A stretch of 64,000 nt of DNA from Vogesella urethralis. GTDB taxonomy: Bacteria > Pseudomonadota > Gammaproteobacteria > Burkholderiales > Chromobacteriaceae. How positions within the stretch are numbered: the stretch's first letter is position 1; each line of letters opens with the position of its first letter. The notes beneath the pieces were generated by a model. The model saw only the letters and a list, made by a program, of their open reading frames with translations. It was not told the origin of the DNA and did no database searches. The position numbers were made by a program, and so were the translations under genes. This document shows positions 8,459 to 17,718 of the stretch, one piece after another. Location: NCBI RefSeq assembly GCF_007644045.2, contig NZ_VMDW02000058.1:16962-80961 (forward strand), in the 5' to 3' direction.

Positions 8459-9348
8459 TGGCCGGTGCCGTATCCTCATTGACCCTGCAGCACGACAAGG
8501 CGGCGCTGCTGGAAAGCCGCCAGGCCACCCGCGAGGCGCCGTGGGTGAAGTACACCATCCTCACCGTTGCGCTGGGCTTCTTTACCGTGTTCTTGCTGCT
8601 GCCCTTGCTGGTGGTGTTTGTCGAGGCGCTGGCCAAGGGCTGGGACACCTACCTCGCCGCGCTGGTAGAGCCGGACGCGCTGTCGGCGGTGAAGCTGACG
8701 CTGTTGGCCGCCGTCATCTCGGTACCGCTGAACCTGGTGTTTGGCGTGGCCGCTGCTTGGGCCATCACCCGTTTTGACTTCCGTGGCAAACAACTGCTGA
8801 TCACGCTGATTGACCTGCCGTTTTCGGTGTCGCCGGTGGTGGCCGGCCTGATCTACGTGCTGGTGTTCAGCAGCCACGGCTGGGTTGGCCCCTGGTTGCT
8901 GGCGCACGATATCAAGGTGATTTTTGCCGTGCCCGGCATTGTGCTGGCCACCGTGTTTGTGACCGTACCGTTCGTGGCGCGCGAGCTGATTCCGCTGCTG
9001 CAGGCGCAGGGGCGGGAGGAAGAAGAAGCCGCTGTGGTACTGGGCGCCCGTGGCTGGCAGGTGTTCTGGCACGTAACGCTGCCCAATGTGCGCTGGGCGC
9101 TGCTGTACGGCGTGATCCTCAGCAATGCGCGGGCGATGGGCGAGTTCGGCGCGGTATCGGTGGTATCCGGCCACATTCGTGGCGAAACCAACACCCTGCC
9201 GCTGCATGTGGAAATTCTTTACAACGAGTACAACTTCGCGGCTGCCTTTGCCGTGGCGTCGCTGCTGGCCCTGTTGGCGCTGGTGACGCTGGCGGTGAAG
9301 AGCTGGGTGGAATGGCGTGCCAGCAACAGCCTTGTGCAGGAGGATTGA
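8458..9348 (+). CDS. cysW: Sulfate ABC transporter permease CysW
   Basis: The second permease subunit, 296 residues, about six membrane segments, with the EAA loop [22 protein letters not shown] and the CysW-typical end of the domain [26 protein letters not shown]. Start overlaps the cysT stop. It forms the channel with CysT. Confidence 0.96.
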   Translation: MAGAVSSLTLQHDKAALLESRQATREAPWVKYTILTVALGFFTVFLLLPLLVVFVEALAKGWDTYLAALVEPDALSAVKLTLLAAVISVPLNLVFGVAAAWAITRFDFRGKQLLITLIDLPFSVSPVVAGLIYVLVFSSHGWVGPWLLAHDIKVIFAVPGIVLATVFVTVPFVARELIPLLQAQGREEEEAAVVLGARGWQVFWHVTLPNVRWALLYGVILSNARAMGEFGAVSVVSGHIRGETNTLPLHVEILYNEYNFAAAFAVASLLALLALVTLAVKSWVEWRASNSLVQED

Positions 9349-9349
9349 G

Positions 9350-10426
9350 ATGAGCATTCAGGTACAAAACATTCACAAGGCGTTCGGCAACTTCGTGGCG
9401 CTGGACAACCTGACCCTGGACTTCCCCGCCGGCGAGCTGGTGGCGCTGCTGGGTCCGTCCGGTTGCGGCAAGACCACTTTGCTGCGCGTCATTGCCGGCC
9501 TGGAACAAGCCGACAGCGGCAAGGTGCTGCTGGATGGCGAAGACGCCTCCGACACCCACGTGCGCGAGCGCCAGGTGGGCTTTGTGTTTCAGCACTATGC
9601 GCTGTTCCGCCACATGACCGTGTTCGACAACGTGGCCTTCGGCCTGCGCATGAAGCCGCGCGGCCAACGTCCGTCCGAAGCCGAGATCAAGCGCAAGGTG
9701 CACGAGCTGTTGAACCTGGTACAGCTGGACTGGCTGGCCGACCGCTTTCCGGCTCAGCTGTCCGGCGGCCAGCGCCAGCGTATTGCACTGGCCCGTGCGC
9801 TGGCGGTAGAGCCGCGCGTGCTGCTGCTGGACGAGCCGTTCGGCGCGCTGGACGCCAAGGTGCGCAAAGAGCTGCGCCGCTGGCTGCGCCGCCTGCACGA
9901 CGAGCTGCACATCACCTCCATCTTCGTGACCCACGACCAGGAAGAAGCGCTGGAAGTGGCCGACCGCGTGGTGCTGATGAACCACGGCCGCGTCGAGCAG
10001 ATCGGCAGCCCGGCCGAGGTATACCGCCAGCCGGCCACACCGTTCGTGTACGGCTTTCTGGGTGCGGCTAACCGCTTTGAAGGCAGCAGCAGCGCCGGCG
10101 GCATCGCCGTGGGCGCCAGCACGCTGACCGGTGAGGCACAGCCGGCGCACGACAAGGTTGTTGCCTTCGTTCGCCCGCACGAGCTGGACATCGTGCTGCA
10201 GCCGGACGCCAGCGGCATTCCGGCACGCATCAGCCGCGTGCTGACGCTGGGCGCGCTGACCCGTGTGGAGCTGGAAGGCCTGGCCGACGTGGCGGGTCAG
10301 CATTTTGACGTCGAACTGCACGCGGCCAACCCGCTTGTGGCACAGTTGGCCGCAGGCCAGACTGTGCGCCTGCAACCGCGCGCCGTGCGCGTGTTTGCCC
10401 AACCCGAAACCGCAGGTGCCGCATGA
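9350..10426 (+). CDS. cysA: Sulfate/thiosulfate ABC transporter ATP-binding protein CysA
   Basis: A 358-residue ATPase that powers sulfate import. Walker A GPSGCGKT (about 38-45), Q-loop VFQHYALF, signature LSGGQRQR, Walker B LLLDEPF and the switch His in FVTHDQEEA are all intact. A TOBE-like domain occupies about 240-358. The ATG at 9350 follows AGGAGG. The last 4 nt overlap the cysB start (ATGA). Confidence 0.96.
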   Translation: MSIQVQNIHKAFGNFVALDNLTLDFPAGELVALLGPSGCGKTTLLRVIAGLEQADSGKVLLDGEDASDTHVRERQVGFVFQHYALFRHMTVFDNVAFGLRMKPRGQRPSEAEIKRKVHELLNLVQLDWLADRFPAQLSGGQRQRIALARALAVEPRVLLLDEPFGALDAKVRKELRRWLRRLHDELHITSIFVTHDQEEALEVADRVVLMNHGRVEQIGSPAEVYRQPATPFVYGFLGAANRFEGSSSAGGIAVGASTLTGEAQPAHDKVVAFVRPHELDIVLQPDASGIPARISRVLTLGALTRVELEGLADVAGQHFDVELHAANPLVAQLAAGQTVRLQPRAVRVFAQPETAGAA

Positions 10427-11352
10427 ATTTCCAGCAACTTCGCATCATCCGTGAAACGGTGCGCCAGAACTTCAACCTGACCGAGGTCGCCAACGCGCTG
10501 TTTACCTCGCAGTCTGGCGTATCCAAACACATCAAGGACCTGGAAGACGAGCTGGGCGTGGAGCTATTCATCCGCAAGGGCAAGCGCTTCCTGGGCCTGA
10601 CCGACCCCGGCAAGGAACTGCTGGTGATCGTGGAGCGCATGCTGCTGGACGCCGGCAACATCAAGCGCCTGGCCGAGCAGTTCAGCCTGCGCGACGAGGG
10701 CCAGCTCACCATTGCCACCACCCACACCCAGGCGCGCTACGCGCTGCCCAAGGTGGTGACCGCGTTCAAGAAAGCCTTCCCAAAAGTGCACCTGGTGCTG
10801 CACCAGGCCAGCCCGGACGAGCTGGTGCGCCTGCTGCTGGCCGGCGAGGCCGACATCGGCATCGCCACCGAAGCGGTGGCCGAGGTGCCGGAGCTGGTGT
10901 CCTTCCCGTACTACAGCTGGCACCACGCGGTGATCGCACCGCCCGAGCACCCGCTGCACGGGCAAACGCTGTCGCTGGACACGCTGGCCGAGTACCCGAT
11001 CGTCACTTACCACCAGGGCTTTACCGGGCGCGCCCAGATCGACCGCGCCTTTGCCGACGCTGGCCTGGCGCCGGACATCGTGATGGCAGCGCTGGATGCC
11101 GACGTGATCAAGACCTACGTGGAGCTGGAGCTGGGCGTCGGCATCATCGCCTCGATGGCGGTGGATGCGCAGCGCGACAGCCAGGTACGCGTGGTAGAAG
11201 GCGCGCCGCTGTTTGGCCACCAGACCACCCGCGTCGCCATCCGTCGCGGCCACTACCTGCGCAGCTACGCCTACCGCTTCATCGAGCTGTGCTCGGCCGC
11301 GCTGGACGAAGACAGCGTGCGCCAGGCGCTGCTGCCGGCAGTGCAGGACTGA
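10423..11352 (+). CDS. cysB: CysB, LysR-type master regulator of sulfur assimilation
   Basis: A 309-residue LysR-type protein. The N-terminal winged helix reads [40 protein letters not shown], which is the CysB/Cbl form. The effector domain has the CysB-typical [10 protein letters not shown] (sulfate/O-acetylserine pocket). ATGA overlap with cysA makes it the last gene of cysTWAB, so the regulator is co-expressed with one of its expected targets. Confidence 0.93.
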   Translation: MNFQQLRIIRETVRQNFNLTEVANALFTSQSGVSKHIKDLEDELGVELFIRKGKRFLGLTDPGKELLVIVERMLLDAGNIKRLAEQFSLRDEGQLTIATTHTQARYALPKVVTAFKKAFPKVHLVLHQASPDELVRLLLAGEADIGIATEAVAEVPELVSFPYYSWHHAVIAPPEHPLHGQTLSLDTLAEYPIVTYHQGFTGRAQIDRAFADAGLAPDIVMAALDADVIKTYVELELGVGIIASMAVDAQRDSQVRVVEGAPLFGHQTTRVAIRRGHYLRSYAYRFIELCSAALDEDSVRQALLPAVQD

Positions 11353-11377
11353 GTACCCGCATAAGGCACAGCGTGGC

Positions 11378-11438
11378 CCCCGCCTGCCAGCGGGCGGGGC
11401 AGCCCTTGCGGCCAACCTTGGCCGCTTTCCTTTTTCCT
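11378..11438 (+). terminator. Terminator region after cysB containing the over-represented word
   Basis: A first GC hairpin (CCCCGCCTGC...GGGCGGGG, about 11383-11400) is followed by a near-palindrome at 11409-11426 (GCGGCCAA-CC-TTGGCCGC) and then TTTCCTTTTTCC. The second stem includes a full copy of TGCGGCCAACC at 11408-11418 and a U-rich tail, so it is a plausible terminator of cysTWAB. Confidence 0.65.
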
Positions 11439-11451
11439 TGCGAGGCATGGC

Positions 11452-12276
11452 GTGAATCTGCAACGGCTGGTCAGCTATTTCGAGATCTGGGGCCGTTCGC
11501 AGCACGGCGCCGGGCCGCAGCTGGCCTTTGACGACGACGGCGCCTTCGGCCGCCTTGGCCACTTGCGGCTGGACAGCCACTACCAGCCCTTGCTCGACCG
11601 CCAGTAACGAGCGGTGGCCTACGAAGCGCTGCTGCGCGTCAGCGACCCGCAGGGGCGGCGCATCGCGCCGGACCGCTTTTTTGCCGCGCTGGACGACAGC
11701 CACAACGTGATCGGCGTGGACCGGCTGTGCCGCGTCATCCACAGCGTCAACTTCCTGACCCAGCAGCCGCAACAGCAGGCCTTGTACCTGAACGTCAACG
11801 GCCGCCATCTGCTGGGCATTGCCAGCGGCCGCCACGGCGCTACCTTCGAAGCGTTGCTGGCTTACTGCGGGCTGGCGCCGCAACAGGTGGTGCTGGAGAT
11901 CATCGAATCCAGCGTCGATGACCTGGCCTTGCTGCAGCAGGCCATTACCGCGTACAAGGCCAAGGGTTTCCGCATTGCCATCGATGATTTCGGTGCCCGC
12001 CATTCCAACTTCGACCGCCTGTGGGCGCTGGAGCCGGACATCGTCAAGCTCGATCGCAGCCTGACGGCGCAGGCAGCGCAGAACCCGCGCGCGGCCAAGG
12101 TGCTGCCGGTGCTGGTGCGGCTGATCCAGGACCTGGGCGCCCAAGTGGTGTGCGAGGGCATCGAAACACCGGTGCAGCAGGCGCTGGCGCTGGACGCCGG
12201 CGCCGACCTGCTGCAGGGCTATCTGTACGGTGAGCCGTCGCCGCGCTTGCTGGCGGCGCAGACGCTGCCGGCTTGA
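11452..12276 (+). pseudogene. EAL-domain c-di-GMP phosphodiesterase gene interrupted by a nonsense codon
   Basis: A GTG-initiated frame (11452) encodes about 51 residues ending LLDRQ, then TAA at 11605-11607. The same frame continues with RAVAYEALLRV and the rest of an EAL domain to 12276. A single CAA to TAA change restores one continuous protein of about 274 residues. Downstream of the stop the catalytic pattern is present: EALLR, LNVN, LEIIES, IDDFG, VKLD and CEGIET. The break is only a few codons before the EAL glutamate. A GTG at 11614 could restart translation and would keep the E of EAL but lose the first strand of the barrel. Other explanations are a sequencing error or stop read-through. 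Confidence 0.75.
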
Positions 12277-12277
12277 T

Positions 12278-13162
12278 TCAGGCGGCGGCGCTCTGCCGTG
12301 CCGGCCACGCCAGCCATAAGGCGGCGCCGGCGATCATCAGTCCGCCCAGCCAGCCGCTAGCGGCCAGCGGCTCGCCCAGCCAGCTCACCGCAAATAGCGC
12401 GCCCCACAGCGGTTCGCTACCCAGCAGCAGCGCCACCTTGCTGGGGCTGGTGGCCGCCAGCGCGCGGTTCATCGCCCAGAACGCAAACAGCGTGCAGCAC
12501 AGCGTCAGGAACAGCATCGGCAGCCAGAAGTCCGCCTGCAGCGGCAAGGCCGGCAGCCCGCCCGGCTGCAGCAGGCCCAGCGCCAGCGCGGCGGCGCCCA
12601 CCAGCAGGCCTTGCACCGCAGTCAGCCCCAGCATGTCGATGCCCTTGCCGGCGGTCAGCCGCGTCGCCAGACAGCTCTGGAAGGCGCGGATCAGCGCCGC
12701 CAGCAGCATCAGCGCGTCGCCTGGATTCAGGCCGCCGCCGGCCATGCCGGTAAGCAACCAGGTGCCCAACAGCGACACGATGGCGGCCAGCCACAGCTTG
12801 CCGGCCGGACGCTTGCCCAGCCACAGCCATTCCACCGGCGGCGTCAGCAGCAGGCACAGGCTGACCAGAAACGCCGCCTTGCCGGCGCTGGTGTGCGCCA
12901 CGCCGGCGGTCTCGGCCAGAAAAATGGCCAGCAGGCCGACGCTGGTCGGCAGCGCTACCCGTACCGTGGCGGCACGCTGTGGCGCCGGCAGCCGCAGCCA
13001 GTACGGCAGCAGCAGCGCGGCGGTCAGCAGAAAGCGGATGGCGATGACGCCGGCCACCGGGTAGTAGGCCAGCGCGGTCTTCACCATGCTGTAGCTGCTG
13101 CCCCAGATCACGGCAGTCAGCAGCAATAGCAACTCGGGCGGCAGTGGGCGGCGGGTGGGCAT
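12278..13162 (-). CDS. EamA/DMT-family transporter
   Basis: A 294-residue membrane protein with ten predicted helices in two EamA repeats (AVIWGSSYSMVKTAL in the first; ALIRAFQSCLATRLTAGKG and LLGSEPLWGALFAVSWLGEPL in the second). Such proteins export amino acids or metabolites; the substrate cannot be told. The ATG at 13162 has AAGGAG upstream. It is divergent from a LysR-type regulator that probably controls it. Its stop is 1 nt from the end of the EAL gene, so the two genes converge without a gap. Confidence 0.9.
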   Translation of the reverse strand: MPTRRPLPPELLLLLTAVIWGSSYSMVKTALAYYPVAGVIAIRFLLTAALLLPYWLRLPAPQRAATVRVALPTSVGLLAIFLAETAGVAHTSAGKAAFLVSLCLLLTPPVEWLWLGKRPAGKLWLAAIVSLLGTWLLTGMAGGGLNPGDALMLLAALIRAFQSCLATRLTAGKGIDMLGLTAVQGLLVGAAALALGLLQPGGLPALPLQADFWLPMLFLTLCCTLFAFWAMNRALAATSPSKVALLLGSEPLWGALFAVSWLGEPLAASGWLGGLMIAGAALWLAWPARQSAAA

Positions 13163-13200
13163 GATTTCTCCTTGTCTTGGGTGTGGCCCAGTATGAAACT

Positions 13201-13232
13201 GGTCATTCAGGCTGATAATCGGCCATTCAGGC
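13201..13232. promoter_or_regulatory. Direct repeats GGYCATTCAGGC in the divergent DMT/LysR promoter
   Basis: GGTCATTCAGGC (13201-13212) and GGCCATTCAGGC (13221-13232) are direct repeats exactly 20 nt apart, about two helical turns. They sit between the divergent transporter and LysR genes, the normal place for a regulator's operator. Confidence 0.45.
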
Positions 13233-13248
13233 AAAGGATTTGTGCGCC

Positions 13249-14190
13249 ATGAGAACAAATGAACTGTTACCGCTGCTGCCGGACCTGGCAGTGCTGGTGG
13301 ACGTGGTGGAAGCCGGCTCGTTCAGCGCGGCGGCACGGCTGCAGGGCAGCACGCCGTCGGCGGTCAGCCGGCAGATGGCGCGGCTGGAGGCGGCACTGGG
13401 GCTGACGCTGCTGGAGCGCAGCACGCGCCGGCTACGGCTGACCAGTGGCGGACAGGAAGTGGTACGCCACGCGCGCAGCATGCTGGACGCGGCCCGTGCC
13501 GCTTGCGACGGCGCCGCCCGGCACGCCAGCACCGTGGCAGGGCGGGTGAGGTTGGCCGCACCGAAGGCCGCCTTGCGCCAGATCATTCATCCACAGCTAC
13601 CGGCCTTGTTGCAGACTTATCCACAGTTGGCGCTGGAATTGCAGGTAAGCGACCAGCCGGCCGACCTGATCGCCGACGGCGTGGACATCGCGCTGCGGCT
13701 GGGCGACCCGCCCGCCGGCTACGTGGCGCGGCCGTTCATGGTGGTGCGTACCAAGCTGTACGCCGCACCGGCCTATCTTGCGCAGCACGGCACGCCGCAG
13801 CACCCGTCCGAACTGGTGCGCCACAGCTGCCTGCACCTGGCCGAGCAGGCCGGCGACGACGAGTGGTGTGCGGTGCGCGACAACGAACGGGTAGTGGTGA
13901 ACGTGCGCGGCCGCTACGCCAGCAACCACAGCGAGATGCGGCGCGAGGCCGCCGAGTGGGGCATGGGTATCGCCAGCCTGCCCGACTTTACCGCCCGCCA
14001 GGCGCTGGACGAGGGCAGGCTGCTGGCGGTGCTGCCGGACTGGCAGCTGCTGGGCCGCTACCAGGGCACCAGCTGGCTGGTGTACCACGCCGATCGTTAC
14101 CGTTCGGCGCGGGTACGCGCGGTGGTGGATTTCCTGCTGGGCGTGGCCACGCGGCTGGGCTATGGCACGTCTAGCCTGCCGCCTGGCTGA
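13249..14190 (+). CDS. LysR-type transcriptional regulator
   Basis: A 313-residue regulator. The winged helix is at about 10-70 (FSAAARLQGSTPSAVSRQMARLEAALGLTLLERSTRRL), followed by a typical substrate-binding domain (VRLAAPKAALRQII onward). The ATG at 13249 has AAGGA at 13234-13238; a TTG at 13240 is an alternative three codons earlier. It is divergent from the EamA transporter, its probable target. One full copy of the over-represented word (13550-13560) lies in its coding sequence. Confidence 0.88.
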   Translation: MRTNELLPLLPDLAVLVDVVEAGSFSAAARLQGSTPSAVSRQMARLEAALGLTLLERSTRRLRLTSGGQEVVRHARSMLDAARAACDGAARHASTVAGRVRLAAPKAALRQIIHPQLPALLQTYPQLALELQVSDQPADLIADGVDIALRLGDPPAGYVARPFMVVRTKLYAAPAYLAQHGTPQHPSELVRHSCLHLAEQAGDDEWCAVRDNERVVVNVRGRYASNHSEMRREAAEWGMGIASLPDFTARQALDEGRLLAVLPDWQLLGRYQGTSWLVYHADRYRSARVRAVVDFLLGVATRLGYGTSSLPPG

Positions 14191-14215
14191 TAAGCCGGTA
14201 GCTGCACCAAGCAAA

Positions 14216-14237
14216 ACACCCCGCCGTGGCGGGGTGT
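14216..14237 (-). terminator. Terminator of fpr (possibly bidirectional)
   Basis: ACACCCCGCC and GGCGGGGTGT form a near-perfect stem with a very short loop. On the minus strand it is followed by TTTTGC, fitting the end of fpr. A GGTTGGCCGCA copy (14243-14253) lies between the hairpin and the fpr stop. Confidence 0.7.
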
Positions 14238-14262
14238 GGCAGGGTTGGCCGCAGACCGGCGC

Positions 14263-15042
14263 TTACTTCTCGACGAAGGCGCGCTCGATGGCGAAGTGGC
14301 CCGGCTCGCCCATGCGCGGCGACTCCTTGAAGCCCAGCTCTTCCAGAATGTGGCAGGTGTCTTCCAGCATGGCCGGGCTGCCGCACAGCAGGGCGCGGTC
14401 GGTTTCCGGGTTCAGCTGCGGAATGCCCAGGCGCTGTGCCAGCTCGCCGCTCTTGATCAGGTCGGTCAGACGGCCCTGGTTGGCGAACGGTTCGCGGGTA
14501 ACGGTGGGGTAGTACACCAGCTTCTCGCTGATGATCTCGCCCAGGAACTCGTGTGCCGGCAGCTCTTTGGTGATGTAGTCGTGGTAGCCCAGCTCGCTGA
14601 CCCAGCGTACGCCGTGGATCAGGAAGATCTTGTCGTACAGGTCGTAGACTTCCGGGTCCTTGATGATGGACATGAACGGGGCCAGGCCGGTGCCGGTGGA
14701 CAGCAGGAACAGGTGCTTGGCGTTCGGCAGCAGGTTGTCCTGCACCAGGGTGCCGGTGGGCTTGCCGGAGATCACCACCTTGTCACCCGGTTGCAGGTGC
14801 TGCAGGCGCGAGGTCAGCGGGCCGTTCTGTACCTTGATGGAGTAGAACTCCAGGTGTTCTTCCCAGTTGGCGCTGGCCACCGAGTAGGCACGGATCAGCG
14901 GTTTGCCGTTCACTTCCAGACCGATCATCACGAACTGGCCGTTGATGAAACGCAGACCCGGGTCGCGGGTGCAGGTGAAGCTGAACAGGGTGTCGTTCCA
15001 GTGATGGACGGACAGGACGGTTTCGGTCGAAAGAGTAGCCAT
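14263..15042 (-). CDS. fpr: Ferredoxin/flavodoxin--NADP+ reductase
   Basis: A 259-residue flavoenzyme (E. coli Fpr 248). The FAD-binding motif RAYSVAS (residues about 50-56), the NADP-binding STGTGLAPFMSI and C-terminal CGSPAMLEDT are seen, and the protein ends in FVEK, typical of subclass I bacterial FNRs with a short Lys-terminated tail. It moves electrons between NADPH and ferredoxin or flavodoxin, often under oxidative stress. Twenty extra codons upstream are open, but the ATG at 15042 (MATLSTETVLSV) fits the family. Confidence 0.93.
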   Translation of the reverse strand: MATLSTETVLSVHHWNDTLFSFTCTRDPGLRFINGQFVMIGLEVNGKPLIRAYSVASANWEEHLEFYSIKVQNGPLTSRLQHLQPGDKVVISGKPTGTLVQDNLLPNAKHLFLLSTGTGLAPFMSIIKDPEVYDLYDKIFLIHGVRWVSELGYHDYITKELPAHEFLGEIISEKLVYYPTVTREPFANQGRLTDLIKSGELAQRLGIPQLNPETDRALLCGSPAMLEDTCHILEELGFKESPRMGEPGHFAIERAFVEK

Positions 15043-15128
15043 GTGGATTGTCTTTGGATACAGGCAAAAATCATCAAGCCGCCATTCTACCGCAGCTTGC
15101 AAATAACTGCTTGGACGGAAAGGTTCTG

Positions 15129-15157
15129 TCTTTATTGCGTTTTTTGATGTTGGTCAA
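15129..15157 (-). promoter_or_regulatory. Probable sigma-70 promoter of fpr
   Basis: On the minus strand TTGACC (complement of 15152-15157) is followed after 17 nt by TAAAGA (complement of 15129-15134). It lies about 90 nt before the fpr start in an AT-rich gap. The -10 match is only moderate. TATAAT at 15162-15167 on the plus strand could serve the divergent dehydrogenase gene but lacks a well-spaced -35. Confidence 0.35.
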
Positions 15158-15284
15158 TTTATATAATGATATAAGTTCTCGATACGCAGCACGTACGCGG
15201 CTGTCAGGGTGTCGGACAGCCTGTAGTTGCGCGCCTACACGCGGCGCGCTATGTTGCCCTGCAACAACAACACGGAGAGCAGTG

Positions 15285-16274
15285 ATGAAACTGTGCGTGA
15301 TCGCCGGTGACGGCATTGGCGCCGAGGTGGTGCCGCAGGCAGTACGGGTGCTGCAGCACCTGCTGCCCGCCTTGCAAACGGTCAGCGCCGACGCCGGTTG
15401 GGCCACCTTTCAGCAGCAGGGCACGGCGTTGCCGGACGCCACGCTGGCGGCGGCGCGTGCGTGCGGCGCGGTGCTGTTTGGCGCGGTCAGCTCGCCGGCG
15501 CGGGCGGTGGCCGGCTACCGCTCGCCCATCGTGCAGTTGCGGCGCTTGCTGGGCTGCCACGCCAACCTGCGGCCAACCCTCAGCCTGCCAGACTGCGGCC
15601 TGCCGGGGGTGGATCTGTGGGTGGTGCGCGAAAACACCGAAGACCTGTACGTGGGCGAGGAGCAAAGCGACGGCGACACCGCCACCGCCATCAAGCGCAT
15701 CACCCGCGCTGCGTCGCTGCGGGTGGCCGAGAGCGCGTTTGCGCTGGCCGCAGCGGCCGGGCGCCGCCGCGTCACCATCGTGCATAAAGCCAATATCATG
15801 CCGCTGAGCGACGGCCTGTTCCGCGATTGCGCACGCGAGGTGGCGGTGCGTTACCCGCAGCTGCAGGTAGACGAAATGCTGGTGGATACCGCCGCGCTGA
15901 AACTGGCGCAGGCGCCGCAGGCGTTCGACGTGCTGCTGGCGCCCAATCTGTACGGCGACATCCTGTCCGATCTGGCGGCGGCATTTGGCGGCGGCCTGGG
16001 CGTGGCGGCGTCGCTGAACCTGGGGCAGGGCGTGGCCATTGCCGAACCGGTACACGGCAGCGCGCCCGACATTGCCGGCCAGGGCGTGGCCAACCCGGTG
16101 GCTAGCCTGCTGTCGCTGGCCATGCTGTTGCGCCACCACTGGCAGCAGCCGCAGGAAGCCAACCGGCTGGAACAGGCCGTCCGGCAGGTGCTGGCAGGCG
16201 GCGAATGCACGCCGGACTTGGGGGGCAGCGCCGGCACTGCGCAGTTCTGCGATGCGGTGATCGCCGCCTTGTAG
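15285..16274 (+). CDS. Isocitrate/isopropylmalate dehydrogenase family protein
   Basis: A 329-residue NAD(P)-dependent beta-decarboxylating dehydrogenase. GDGIGAEVVPQAVRVL near the start, YRSPIVQLRRLLGCHANLRPT (substrate and metal site), VRENTEDLYVGEE, the catalytic Lys in HKANIMPLSDG, LLAPNLYGDILSDLAA with the metal-binding Asp, and EPVHGSAPDIAGQGVANP (nucleotide loop) are all present. The RENTEDLY form points towards an isocitrate or homoisocitrate-type substrate rather than 3-isopropylmalate, but this cannot be settled by reading. GGAGA precedes the ATG. Confidence 0.88.
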   Translation: MKLCVIAGDGIGAEVVPQAVRVLQHLLPALQTVSADAGWATFQQQGTALPDATLAAARACGAVLFGAVSSPARAVAGYRSPIVQLRRLLGCHANLRPTLSLPDCGLPGVDLWVVRENTEDLYVGEEQSDGDTATAIKRITRAASLRVAESAFALAAAAGRRRVTIVHKANIMPLSDGLFRDCAREVAVRYPQLQVDEMLVDTAALKLAQAPQAFDVLLAPNLYGDILSDLAAAFGGGLGVAASLNLGQGVAIAEPVHGSAPDIAGQGVANPVASLLSLAMLLRHHWQQPQEANRLEQAVRQVLAGGECTPDLGGSAGTAQFCDAVIAAL

Positions 16275-16281
16275 CCCCCCT

Positions 16282-16296
16282 GCGGCAAGGTGTCGC
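16282..16296 (+). promoter_or_regulatory. RegA/RoxR-like box after the dehydrogenase gene
   Basis: GCGGC-AAGGT-GTCGC is an exact match to GCGGC-N5-GTCGC, followed by ATTCC as at the cyd site. It lies about 170 nt before the regB-like gene, with a terminator in between, so its target is uncertain. Confidence 0.4.
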
Positions 16297-16373
16297 ATTC
16301 CGCCGCCGCCGGCCATGCGCTACATTGCTGGTCAGCAGGGGGGCGCCCCTGCTTGCGAACTAGAACAGTTGAG

Positions 16374-16406
16374 GCCACCCACTGCGAACGGGTGGCTTTC
16401 TTTTTT
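16374..16406 (+). terminator. Rho-independent terminator of the dehydrogenase gene
   Basis: GCCACCC (16374-16380) and GGGTGGC (16390-16396) form a stem followed by TTTCTTTTTT (16397-16406). It separates the dehydrogenase transcript from the sensor kinase gene. Confidence 0.85.
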
Positions 16407-16412
16407 GTGGCC

Positions 16413-16427
16413 GCGACAAAATGCCGC
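16413..16427 (-). promoter_or_regulatory. RegA/RoxR-like box upstream of the regB-like kinase
   Basis: GCGAC-AAAAT-GCCGC is the exact reverse complement of GCGGC-N5-GTCGC and lies 40 nt before the kinase start, just past the terminator. It would suit autoregulation of the two-component pair. Confidence 0.5.
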
Positions 16428-16467
16428 AGCGCTGCGCCACTATCGATGGCGATGGTAAAGTGCCGCC

Positions 16468-17718
16468 ATGATGCCTACCGTGTTTCCGGCCCTGTTTGCG
16501 GCCAACCTCGAACTGGTGCAGCAGCGCCTGCTGCAACTGCGCTGGGCCATGCTGCTGGCCGCGCTATTGCTGATCGTGTTGGGCCAGCTGGCCGGCCTGG
16601 TGCTGCCGTTGGTCTTGCTGGGGCAGGCGTGGCTGACGCTGGCGCTGCTGAATCTGCTGACGCCTTGGCTGGCGCGGCGCGGCTTGCCGCCGCGCGAGCT
16701 GATTACCATCGGCCTGCTGGCCGATATCGCGGTGCTGACCGAAATGCTGGCGCTGACCGGCGGTGCGGCCAACCCGCTGGCTTCGCTGTATTTGCCGCCG
16801 GTGCTGTTTGGCGCCTTGCTGCTGCCGCCGGCGCGGGCCTGGGGGCTGGCCATCGTCAGCCTGATGGCTTACGGCCTGCTGTTTGTCTGGCACCTGCCGT
16901 GGCCGCTGGCCGGTGACGATGCCGCCTACGCCTTCCAGCTGCACCTGGTGGGGATGTGGATCACCTTTGCGGTGTCGGTGACGCTGCTGACCGGCTTTGT
17001 GTCCTACCTCGCCTGGCAACTGGCGCAGCGCGAAGCGGCGCTGGCCGCCGCGCGCGAGGCGCAGCTGCGCGACGAACAGCTGGTGGCGCTGGGGGTGCAG
17101 GCGGCAGGGGCGGCGCACACGCTGTCCACCCCGCTCAATACGCTGACCCTGCTGTGCGAAGACATGCAGGCCAGCTACGCCACGCCACCCGAGCTGGTGC
17201 AGGACCTGCAGCTGATGCACGGCCAGCTGGCGGTGTGCCGCGAAGCGCTGGCGCGACTGAAAGCCGGCGCTGAAAGCCGGCCGGCGCCGCAGCCCTTATG
17301 CGAGGCGCTGGACGAGCGGCTGCAGGGCTGGCATTCCAGCCGCCCGGACGTGAAGCTGCTGCGCCATGGTTTACACCACGGTGGCCCGGCGGTGGCGTTC
17401 GACCCGCGCTTCTGGCCGGCCTTTTTCAATCTGCTGAACAATGCGGCGGAAGCCGGCGGCGGCGAAGTGGAGCTGACCGTCGCCAGCGACGATGGCTGGC
17501 TGACCTTGCAGATCCGCAACCGGCGCGGCAGCCTCAGCCCTGCGCAACTGGCGCGTGCCGGCCTGGCGCCGCTGGACAGCAGCAAGCCGGCCGGCCTGGG
17601 CCTGGGGGTGATGCTGTCGCACGTGACGCTGTCGCACCTGGGCGGCGAACTGAACCTGGATAACGACCCGCAGGGCGGCGTCTGCGCCACCTTGCGCTTG
17701 CCACTGGAAACCCCATGA
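16468..17718 (+). CDS. regB: RegB/PrrB/RoxS-type redox sensor histidine kinase
   Basis: A 416-residue membrane kinase. Six hydrophobic segments occupy about 25-180 and include GGAANPL (98-104), corresponding to the GGXXNPF quinone-binding heptapeptide of RegB. The phosphoacceptor H218 lies in AAGAAHTLSTPLNTL, the RegB form of the H-box. The HATPase domain has N-box FNLLNNAAEA and G-box GLGLGVML. The family senses the redox state of the quinone pool or flux through terminal oxidases. It overlaps the response regulator by 4 nt. A cytochrome bd operon 13 kb away is a likely regulatory target. RoxS is an equally valid name. Confidence 0.88.
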   Translation: MMPTVFPALFAANLELVQQRLLQLRWAMLLAALLLIVLGQLAGLVLPLVLLGQAWLTLALLNLLTPWLARRGLPPRELITIGLLADIAVLTEMLALTGGAANPLASLYLPPVLFGALLLPPARAWGLAIVSLMAYGLLFVWHLPWPLAGDDAAYAFQLHLVGMWITFAVSVTLLTGFVSYLAWQLAQREAALAAAREAQLRDEQLVALGVQAAGAAHTLSTPLNTLTLLCEDMQASYATPPELVQDLQLMHGQLAVCREALARLKAGAESRPAPQPLCEALDERLQGWHSSRPDVKLLRHGLHHGGPAVAFDPRFWPAFFNLLNNAAEAGGGEVELTVASDDGWLTLQIRNRRGSLSPAQLARAGLAPLDSSKPAGLGLGVMLSHVTLSHLGGELNLDNDPQGGVCATLRLPLETP

